DNA from: CAZCBD01 sp964496755
GTDB lineage: Bacteria > Bacteroidota > Ignavibacteria > Ignavibacteriales > Melioribacteraceae
Direction: 5' to 3'
NCBI GenBank assembly: GCA_964496755.1
Contig: CAZCBD010000021.1
Span: 1-22,812, forward strand
Length of the DNA stretch: 22,812 bases
Part shown: in pieces, positions 15,939 to 22,812 of the stretch
How positions within the stretch are numbered: position 1 is the stretch's first letter
How the letters are laid out: every line of letters begins with the position of its first letter
Made by a program: the position numbers and the translations under genes
The notes under the pieces: model-generated
What the model was told of the DNA's origin: nothing
Seen by the model: only the letters and a program-made list of their open reading frames with translations
Databases searched by the model: none

Positions 15939-18491
15939 ATGACTAAAAAATTTAGATTATTCGTTGTCATCTTTGTGCTTCTTTTAAGTACAAAAGCTCA
16001 AATCAAAATCAAAGAATTACCGGTTGAAAATTTAGATTCTTATTCTCTCGACATTCTTACACAAAATAATTTTAGACATACTAAAATGCTTTCAGACCAA
16101 TGGCAAGTTTTTTTGCCCGAAAGCGAAACAATTAAAACAACCGTTAAAGTTCCCTTTTCATTTGATGGTCTAAGTGAAATTATACTCAAAAAAGAATTGC
16201 TTTTTTCCAAAGAGGATATTAGCAAAAACCACTATCGCCTAGTTTTTTTAGGTATAAATTACTCATCGGAAATTTATCTAAATGATCAGGTTCTTTTTAA
16301 AAGTCCCGTAGGAAATATCCCCTTTTTAGTTGATATTCCTAAATCTATGCTTACCCCCGAAACTAATACATTATCAATTAAGGTTTTTCATAAATTAGAT
16401 TCCGACATTACAATTCCTTTGTTGCAATCGTTTCAAGCCCCTGTAAATAAAGGCGGAGTTGTTTGTCCTGTATTTTTACAGACTTTACCTAAAATTAACA
16501 TCTCAAAATTAACCGTTTCCACCAAGCTGGAAAATAAATCACGGGCCAAGGTAAAAGTAAAAATCAATCTCTCAAAAAATGATAATCTGAAAATTAGTTC
16601 AAAACTATCAATAGACTTTGAAATATATGACCGAGAAAATAATTTTATAAAAAAAGTTGAAGTAAACGACCTATCCTTTTCCAATAAAGATGAAATATCT
16701 ACCGAAACAAACATTATAATTGATAATCCGAAACTTTGGACTCCGGACACACCACATTTTTATAAAGTTACGGCAAAATTAAAAAACTCTGAGCACACAC
16801 TTGATAAAGCTCAAGTTTCCACACAAGTTTCAGATTTTTCCTTTAACAAATTTTTTAGATTAAACGGAAATAAAATTCTTTTGAAAGGCGTAACCTATAT
16901 TCCAACTCTTTCAAAATTCGGCCCGCTTATTTCTTCAAAACAAATCAAGGAAGATTTAATTAGAATTAAAAATACAGGTTTCAATGCTGTCAGATTTTCC
17001 AGATCCATTCCAAATCCAATAGCACTGGAATTTTGTAAACACATCGGGTTAATTTCATTTATAGAAATACCGATAAATTCTGCCCCAGAATCAATGACTA
17101 TTGAATCTACTTTCATTGAAAGAACGAAAAGGTATACGGATTTTTTACTTGAATCAACAAAAATATTTGCAAAGGCAAATGCAATTGGAGTTGGCTCAAC
17201 CTATTTGGCAAATTCCGAACCACACCGGAATTTAATTTCAATTCTTGCAAAAAAAATTAAATCAACCACCAATACTTTAACCTTTGCTTCATTTTCAAGT
17301 TTACCACAAGATATTCCTAATAGTTTGGATTTGGCCGGAGTTGAAGTTTATAACCCTCCAATTGAAAAAATTGAGTCTTTTATTTCTACATTAAAAAATT
17401 CTAACTTGAAGAATAAAATTTTTATCAGTGAAGCCACATACCCTATATTCAATGGCAACACAAACGGATTTAAAAACAACAATTCTTTTGAAGCACAAGC
17501 GAAATTTTTCAACGATTTAATTAATTTAAGTTTAAAAGAAAAAATACCTGCCTTTTTTATTAATACTATGTTCGATTATAAATCTGAGTTTGTGCCTTTA
17601 ACTACAGGTTATAATAAAGAATCCATAGTAAAAATAGGATTAATAGGTATTGATAGAAAATCAAAAAGATTGGCTTTTAAAGTAGTTCAGGCAAAATTAA
17701 ACAAAGAAGAAAAAACTACAATCCCGATGGGACATAAAAAAGATGATGCACCATTGATGTTCATTTTAATCGGTTTAGGCTTGGCATTAATGATTGCAGT
17801 TTTATTTAACTCGAAAAGAAAATTTCGCGAAGAAGCAACAAGAGCTTTGCTCCGACCGTATAATTTTTATGCTGATATTCGCGATCAAAGAATTTTATCC
17901 GGCTTTCACTCAAACTTTTTAATGATTATTCTTTCAAGCTCATTGTCTCTTTTAGTTTGCAATATTTTGTTTTTTTTCAGAGCTAATATATTTCTTGAAA
18001 GGATTTTGCTTTCATTTGGAAACTATACGTTAGTTAAAACAATTTCTTATCTGGCTTGGAATCCTTTAACGGCTTTTGTTTATTTGTTTTTTACTTCTGT
18101 TCTTTTAATTTTAATTTTATCGTTATTAATTAGAGCAACTTCATTCTTTGTAAAAACCAAAGTAATTTTTTCAAGTGTTTATTATACCGTTACTTGGGCA
18201 TTTTTGCCACTGGCCTTAATTCTACCTTTAGAGTTAGTACTTTATAGAATTTTATCCGCAAATTTATTTAATCAATATATATACGGCTTTCTTGTAATAT
18301 TCGTCCTTTGGTTAATTCAAAGAATTATAAAAGGTATTTATGTGATATTTGATGTTAGAGCCGCAAAAGTTTATTTCCTTAGTATAATTTTTATTTTGCT
18401 GGTAATAGTAGGATTTTTATTCTACTTCCAGTTTACAGATTCAACGATTTACTATTTACTTAATTCATATAAGATTTTTACTTCAATATAA
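15939..18491 (+). CDS. GH2-like (beta-galactosidase fold) exported protein with C-terminal multi-pass membrane domain
   Basis: 850 residues from ATG 15939. A signal peptide (MTKKFRLFVVIFVLLLSTKA) is followed by a jelly-roll/sugar-binding part, an immunoglobulin-like part and a TIM-barrel-like part. The barrel section has LLKGVTYIPTL and IKNTGFNAVRFSRSIPNP, the usual GH2 opening. A candidate nucleophile is Glu498 in FISEATYP. The acid/base site, normally Asn-Glu, reads YLANSEP with Ser426 inserted between Asn425 and Glu427, so activity is doubtful. From about residue 604 on there are six membrane segments resembling a Yip1-like domain. The in-frame TTG at 15876 lies inside the promoter and is rejected. 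It is 20 bases before smc and probably co-transcribed. The domain order and topology suggest an envelope-facing carbohydrate-binding or hydrolytic module tethered to the inner membrane (inference). Confidence 0.8.
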   Translation: MTKKFRLFVVIFVLLLSTKAQIKIKELPVENLDSYSLDILTQNNFRHTKMLSDQWQVFLPESETIKTTVKVPFSFDGLSEIILKKELLFSKEDISKNHYRLVFLGINYSSEIYLNDQVLFKSPVGNIPFLVDIPKSMLTPETNTLSIKVFHKLDSDITIPLLQSFQAPVNKGGVVCPVFLQTLPKINISKLTVSTKLENKSRAKVKVKINLSKNDNLKISSKLSIDFEIYDRENNFIKKVEVNDLSFSNKDEISTETNIIIDNPKLWTPDTPHFYKVTAKLKNSEHTLDKAQVSTQVSDFSFNKFFRLNGNKILLKGVTYIPTLSKFGPLISSKQIKEDLIRIKNTGFNAVRFSRSIPNPIALEFCKHIGLISFIEIPINSAPESMTIESTFIERTKRYTDFLLESTKIFAKANAIGVGSTYLANSEPHRNLISILAKKIKSTTNTLTFASFSSLPQDIPNSLDLAGVEVYNPPIEKIESFISTLKNSNLKNKIFISEATYPIFNGNTNGFKNNNSFEAQAKFFNDLINLSLKEKIPAFFINTMFDYKSEFVPLTTGYNKESIVKIGLIGIDRKSKRLAFKVVQAKLNKEEKTTIPMGHKKDDAPLMFILIGLGLALMIAVLFNSKRKFREEATRALLRPYNFYADIRDQRILSGFHSNFLMIILSSSLSLLVCNILFFFRANIFLERILLSFGNYTLVKTISYLAWNPLTAFVYLFFTSVLLILILSLLIRATSFFVKTKVIFSSVYYTVTWAFLPLALILPLELVLYRILSANLFNQYIYGFLVIFVLWLIQRIIKGIYVIFDVRAAKVYFLSIIFILLVIVGFLFYFQFTDSTIYYLLNSYKIFTSI

Positions 18492-18511
18492 AAATATTTA
18501 AGTGGTGTTTT

Positions 18512-21500
18512 TTGTATTTAAAAAAATTAGAAATATTTGGTTTTAAATCCTTTGCTAATAGAACAATAGTTAACTTCACTAAAGGCATAACCGGAATAGT
18601 TGGGCCAAACGGCTGTGGCAAAACTAATATTGTTGATGCAATTCGATGGAGTTTGGGTGAGCAAAAAAGTTCAACTCTTCGTAGTGACAAAATGGAAAAT
18701 GTGATTTTTAACGGCACCCGAAATAAAAAACCCATGGGAATGGCTGAGGTTTCTTTAACTTTAGAAAATGATAAAGGCGTATTACCCACCGAATATTCCG
18801 AAGTAAAAATTACTCGCCGAATATTTAGATCCGGCGAAAGCGAATATCTTCTAAACGGCAATCTTTGTCGACTGAAAGACATAACAAGCATGTTTATGGA
18901 TACAGGAATGGGCACTAACGCATATTCTGTTATCGAGCTTAAAATGATCGAAACAATTTTGAGCAACCGTGCCGATGAGCGAAGAAATATGTTCGAAGAA
19001 GCTGCCGGAGTAAATAAATACAAATTACGTAGAAGACTTTCTTTAAAAAAATTAGATTCGGTTAAAGCCGATTTACACAGAGTAAACGACATAGTTTCAG
19101 AAGTTGAAAAAAAGGTTAATTCTTTAGAACGCCAAGCTAAAAAAGCCGACAAACATAATCAATTAAGTACATTGCTTCGTGAAAAAGAATTAGATTTAGC
19201 TAATAGAGAGTTCTCTTTATTTTCTAATCAGAATGCTACTTTCGGTTTGGAAAAGCAAGAATTATCTAAGCGAAAAGATGAAATTGATCTACGAATTCAT
19301 GAAGTAGAAAATGATCTTATTGTATTTAGAGCTAAACTTAGCGAAGTTGAAACTGAATTGAGCACAAAGCGAAAAGAATTGAATATTCAAAATGAAAAAC
19401 TGCATTCCGCTCAAAGAAATATTTCTGTTGCACAAGAAAGAAAAAATGCAATGGAAAAAAATATTGAACGATTTAAACGCGAACTTGAGGAATTAAAGAT
19501 TCAACTTGATGAAAATGAAGAATTAATTTTAGAAAACAATGATGTGATTTTTGAATTATCGGATGAATTGAATACAAAGCAAACTCAGCTTAAAGATTCT
19601 CCTACCCTTATTGATGAAAAGAAAAAAAAACTTGAAGAAAAAAAAATAGCTCTAAAAACTCAATCCGATTCTGTAATTGAAAAAATTAAAATTATTAATT
19701 CAAAAGAAAACACTCTTTCCACCCTCAAAAAAAACCTTGAAAAAGGAAATGCAATTCTTGAAAAATTAAATAATAAAATTATTTCCGCGACTGAAAATAT
19801 TGCAAAAACAGCTAGCTATTTGGAAGATCTTTCAAATGAAAAACACTCCTGTTCCGAAAAATTAGAAAGTGCTGAAAAAAATTATCAAACCAAGCAAAAT
19901 GAAAAAGAACAACTTGAAAATAAATTAAACGAACTACGTGAAAATGAATTCCACGAAAAAAGTGTTTTAATGCAACTTAAAAACAAAATTGATTTTCTAA
20001 AATCATTAATTGACAATTTAGAAGGCGTTCATCAAGGTTCAAAAGTTCTACTTGAAAATAACGAGTGGTGCGAAAATGATAAATCAATATTTTCCGATAT
20101 TGGAAATACGGATGAAAAATATCGCTTTGCAATTGAAGCTGCATTAAAACTGGTAATAAATGATTTACTTATTGAAAATCTTTCCGATTTGAAAAATGCA
20201 ATCAACTATCTGAAAGAAAACAACCTTGGAAAAGCTTCTTTCTTTTTACTAAAAAATTCAGAAGAAAAAAAAGGTTTATTCCAAAAAATATTTGCCTACA
20301 AGGAAAAAAAGAAAACAAAAAAAATAATTTCCGAAACCGGATTTATTGACTTTGCCATAAACCTTGTTACCACTGACGAAAAATGGAAGCCCTACTTTGA
20401 AAAAGTATTGAATAAAACAATTGTTGTTGAATCACTTGACATCGCAATTGAATTGTCAAAAAAATATCCCGGTTTTAATTTTGCAAGCCTTGAAGGTGAT
20501 TACGTTTTGAATAACGGTATTATTGAAGCTGGCTCTGCACCTAAACCGGAACAAACTCTTTTCGGCCGCAAACAAATGTTAACCGAACTTGAAAAAGACT
20601 TGCCGGCATTGGAAATAAAATTAGCTGAATTGAAAAATGAAATTGAAAAAATAGAAAATCATTATGCCCAAATCGATTTAAAAACTCTTGCCGAAGATGT
20701 TAAATTGTTTTCAAACGAACTAACAAATATTGAAAAGCAAATCTCTCAAATTGAATTTGAAAAAACTAAAGCCGACGAAGAAATAGAAAATACAAGAAAT
20801 GAAATTAGTGAATTGATCTCTGAAACAGATGCATATGAATTTCAAATCCGAAATCTTGAACTTGAAATAAAAAATCTTACTGATGAAAAAAATACGGAAG
20901 AAGAGTTACTTAAAAATTTAGAGTTCGAATTAAAAGAGATTGAAATAAGTCTTTCTGCCGAACTTGAAATTGAAACTAAGAAAAAATTGGAAATTGAAAA
21001 AATAAAAGGCAACCTTAAAAATGCTGAGGCAGCAATTAAACGAGCCGAACAAAATCAAATTACTATCAAGCAAACTATTCAAAAACGCGAAAGGGAAATA
21101 GAAAATACTACTGCCGAGTTATACGCAATAGATAGTATTATTGAAGATTCTCAAATTGAATATGATGAGTATTTTGAGCTTCATCAGAAACTTTCCGAAG
21201 AGGAAAATGAAATAAACGAAAAATTGAAATTATTAAAATCCGACGCCTCAAAATATGAACGGGATTTACAATCAATAAGAAAAGAAAGAGAAATTATCTC
21301 TGATAAAATTCATGAAATTGATTTGCAAATCAATAAAATTTCAATGAAACTAGAAGCTCTTACAGCACATATTCGTGAAGAATATAATCTCGAATTGGAA
21401 ATAATGGAATTTGATGATTTAGATAATTTTGATTATACCGAACGTCATTCCGAAGTAACTAATCTAAAAAACAAACTTAAAAATCTCGGGCCAATCAACC

Positions 21501-22099
21501 TTTTGGCATATTCTGAGTTTGAAGAAGAAAATGAACGTTTACAATTCTTGCATCAACAACGAAACGATTTGATTGAATCGGAAAAAGATTTAATTAAAAC
21601 TATTCAAGAAATAAATGAAACGGCACAAAATTTATTTAAAGAAACATTTGAAGTAATCAGAGAAAATTTTGTCAAAATTTTTAGAACACTCTTTAATCCG
21701 GGCGACGAAGCCGATTTAAGACTGGAAGAAGACGTCGATCCGCTTGAAGCAAAAATTGAGATAATTGCCAAACCCAAGGGAAAAAGACCTACTTCAATTG
21801 AACTTCTTTCGGGGGGAGAAAAAACTTTAACTGCTACTGCATTGCTTTTTGCAATTTACCTCGTAAAACCTTCCCCTTTCTGTATTCTGGATGAAGTTGA
21901 CGCTCCTCTTGATGATGCAAACGTAGATCGTTTTACCCGACTTATTAAAGAGTTTAGCGACAACACTCAATTTATAATGGTTACACACAATAAACGCACA
22001 ATGGAAGCAGCGGAAAATATGTATGGCGTAACTATGCAAGCTGAAGGCATCTCAAAATTGGTTGCTGTTCAGTTTAACGAAGATTTGGCTTCTGCATAA
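18512..22099 (+). CDS. smc: Chromosome segregation protein SMC
   Basis: The 1195-residue ATPase of bacterial condensin, which dimerises, extrudes DNA loops and helps separate sister chromosomes with ScpA and ScpB (neither is in the window). The head half at the N-terminus has Walker A GPNGCGKT (31-38) after MYLKKLEIFGFKSFA. Long coiled coils flank a hinge at about 505-685 (from EGVHQGSK to GSAPKPEQ). The C-terminal head half has the ABC signature LSGGEK (from residue 1099) and Walker B FCILDEVDAPLDD (Asp1127, Glu1128). All ATPase elements are intact. The start is TTG at 18512, giving the conserved N-terminus; no in-frame ATG offers it. It lies 20 bases after the GH2-like gene and 14 bases before the phosphatase gene. 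Confidence 0.97.
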   Translation: MYLKKLEIFGFKSFANRTIVNFTKGITGIVGPNGCGKTNIVDAIRWSLGEQKSSTLRSDKMENVIFNGTRNKKPMGMAEVSLTLENDKGVLPTEYSEVKITRRIFRSGESEYLLNGNLCRLKDITSMFMDTGMGTNAYSVIELKMIETILSNRADERRNMFEEAAGVNKYKLRRRLSLKKLDSVKADLHRVNDIVSEVEKKVNSLERQAKKADKHNQLSTLLREKELDLANREFSLFSNQNATFGLEKQELSKRKDEIDLRIHEVENDLIVFRAKLSEVETELSTKRKELNIQNEKLHSAQRNISVAQERKNAMEKNIERFKRELEELKIQLDENEELILENNDVIFELSDELNTKQTQLKDSPTLIDEKKKKLEEKKIALKTQSDSVIEKIKIINSKENTLSTLKKNLEKGNAILEKLNNKIISATENIAKTASYLEDLSNEKHSCSEKLESAEKNYQTKQNEKEQLENKLNELRENEFHEKSVLMQLKNKIDFLKSLIDNLEGVHQGSKVLLENNEWCENDKSIFSDIGNTDEKYRFAIEAALKLVINDLLIENLSDLKNAINYLKENNLGKASFFLLKNSEEKKGLFQKIFAYKEKKKTKKIISETGFIDFAINLVTTDEKWKPYFEKVLNKTIVVESLDIAIELSKKYPGFNFASLEGDYVLNNGIIEAGSAPKPEQTLFGRKQMLTELEKDLPALEIKLAELKNEIEKIENHYAQIDLKTLAEDVKLFSNELTNIEKQISQIEFEKTKADEEIENTRNEISELISETDAYEFQIRNLELEIKNLTDEKNTEEELLKNLEFELKEIEISLSAELEIETKKKLEIEKIKGNLKNAEAAIKRAEQNQITIKQTIQKREREIENTTAELYAIDSIIEDSQIEYDEYFELHQKLSEEENEINEKLKLLKSDASKYERDLQSIRKEREIISDKIHEIDLQINKISMKLEALTAHIREEYNLELEIMEFDDLDNFDYTERHSEVTNLKNKLKNLGPINLLAYSEFEEENERLQFLHQQRNDLIESEKDLIKTIQEINETAQNLFKETFEVIRENFVKIFRTLFNPGDEADLRLEEDVDPLEAKIEIIAKPKGKRPTSIELLSGGEKTLTATALLFAIYLVKPSPFCILDEVDAPLDDANVDRFTRLIKEFSDNTQFIMVTHNKRTMEAAENMYGVTMQAEGISKLVAVQFNEDLASA

Positions 22100-22113
22100 A
22101 AGAAAGTATTTTT

Positions 22114-22812
22114 ATGAATTTTAATAAATTAAAAATTTTTATTGATTTTGATGGAACAATAACTACAACCGATGTGGCAGAACATTTTTTTCTGAAATTC
22201 GGAGATGAAAAAAAAGTAAACGAAATTATAAAAAACTGGATAGATAAAAAAATCACCGCACCCCAAATGTGGAAAGCTCTTTGCAAAACTGTTGAAAATT
22301 TCAATCTAAACGAATTTGAAAATTTTATTGATACTATTGAATTAGATGATGCCTTTTTAAGTTTTGTTGAATATTGTAAAAAAAACAATTTAACCTTTAC
22401 TATTGTTAGTGACGGTTTTGATTTTTACATAAATAAAATACTTGCAAAAGTTAACTTGCAACACATGAAGGTTTATTGCAATATGATGGAATTTAAACAC
22501 AATAAATTAATTCCCTCTTTTCCTTATACCGACGAAGAATGCGGAAGTTGTGCAAATTGTAAACGCAATAGAATTATTGATAATAGTGGTGACGACGAAT
22601 TTACTTTATATATTGGCGACGGTTGGTCTGATGTTTGTGTGATTCAACACTGCGACTACATTTTAGCAAAAAACAGTTTATTGAAATATTGTGAAAAAAA
22701 CAGAATTAGTTATTTCCCATTCAACAATTTTAATAATGTAATTAAGAGAATTGAAGAATTAAGAACAAAAAGAAGATTAAAAAAACGCCATCAGACTGTG
22801 TTAAAACGTAAA
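22114..22812 (+). CDS. MtnX-like HAD-IB phosphatase, 3' end missing
   Basis: 233 codons run open to the window edge. The HAD motif I is FIDFDGTIT with nucleophile Asp11 and acid Asp13, motif II is TIVSDGFD, and motif IV is IGDGWSD with Asp169 and Asp173. A Cys-rich loop ECGSCANCK (Cys143, Cys146, Cys149) is typical of the MtnX-like branch, related to the methionine-salvage phosphatase and to SerB. The exact substrate cannot be assigned: no other methionine-salvage or serine gene is nearby. The basic C-terminal end (KRRLKKRHQTVLKRK) lacks a stop here and may continue past the usual length. It follows smc after 14 bases, with a poor ribosome site (AGAAAG). Confidence 0.87.
   Translation, partial: MNFNKLKIFIDFDGTITTTDVAEHFFLKFGDEKKVNEIIKNWIDKKITAPQMWKALCKTVENFNLNEFENFIDTIELDDAFLSFVEYCKKNNLTFTIVSDGFDFYINKILAKVNLQHMKVYCNMMEFKHNKLIPSFPYTDEECGSCANCKRNRIIDNSGDDEFTLYIGDGWSDVCVIQHCDYILAKNSLLKYCEKNRISYFPFNNFNNVIKRIEELRTKRRLKKRHQTVLKRK

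Noticed and set aside
18478..19152. A 224-codon minus-strand open frame opposite the start of smc
   Set aside because: It is antisense to the conserved SMC head domain and has a low-complexity Ser/Leu/Phe product, as expected from the reverse of an AT-rich gene.
19150..21640. Repetitive Glu/Lys-rich sequence in the right part
   Set aside because: It is the coiled-coil arms of SMC, with no exact DNA repeat unit.

Overview
The window is AT-rich chromosomal DNA holding mostly housekeeping genes. It probably comes from a member of the FCB group, and Ignavibacteriota or a relative is my best guess. Four sites match the Bacteroidota-type promoter (about TTG, 20 bases, then TAxxTTTG), and a DUF4783-like secreted protein also points to this group. 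Many genes nevertheless keep clear Shine-Dalgarno sequences (AAGGAG, GGAGGA, GGAGGG, GAGG), which is unusual for Bacteroidia and fits a deeper branch. There is no transposase, integrase, phage gene, rRNA or CRISPR array. The assignment is inference; no marker search was possible.

Left part (1-8924, all minus strand). A fibronectin-III lipoprotein ends at a strong terminator. After it comes a tightly packed unit of a DUF4783-like secreted protein, a 1272-residue NtrY-like membrane histidine kinase, a RecB/AddA-type helicase-nuclease and the start of a lipoprotein that runs off the window. The last three genes overlap by 4 bases at each junction.

Pyrimidine operon (9013-11996, minus strand). 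pyrR-pyrB-pyrC is preceded by a promoter, a hairpin with the CNGNGA hexaloop typical of PyrR binding sites, and an intrinsic terminator just before the pyrR start codon. Together these look like a PyrR attenuator. PyrB and PyrC carry out the second and third steps of UMP synthesis, and PyrR senses UMP and PRPP.

Central part (12038-13607). tRNA-Pro(CGG) on the plus strand faces a minus-strand unit of an HU/IHF-like gene, a membrane-anchored TPR protein, a 30-codon AURKAIP1/COX24-type basic protein and tRNA-Thr(CGT), which ends in a terminator. HU and mrp are divergent across a region with an inverted repeat and a clear promoter for mrp.

Right part (13608-22812, plus strand). mrp and a NifU C-terminal-domain protein form an iron-sulfur assembly pair that ends in a terminator. 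tpiA follows. A further promoter drives a membrane-anchored protein resembling glycoside hydrolase family 2, then smc, then an MtnX-like HAD phosphatase cut by the window end.

I see no obviously new multi-gene system. The points most worth following up are the PyrR attenuator, the tiny ribosome-type basic protein co-oriented with HU and a tRNA, and the GH2-like/membrane fusion whose acid/base motif is altered.
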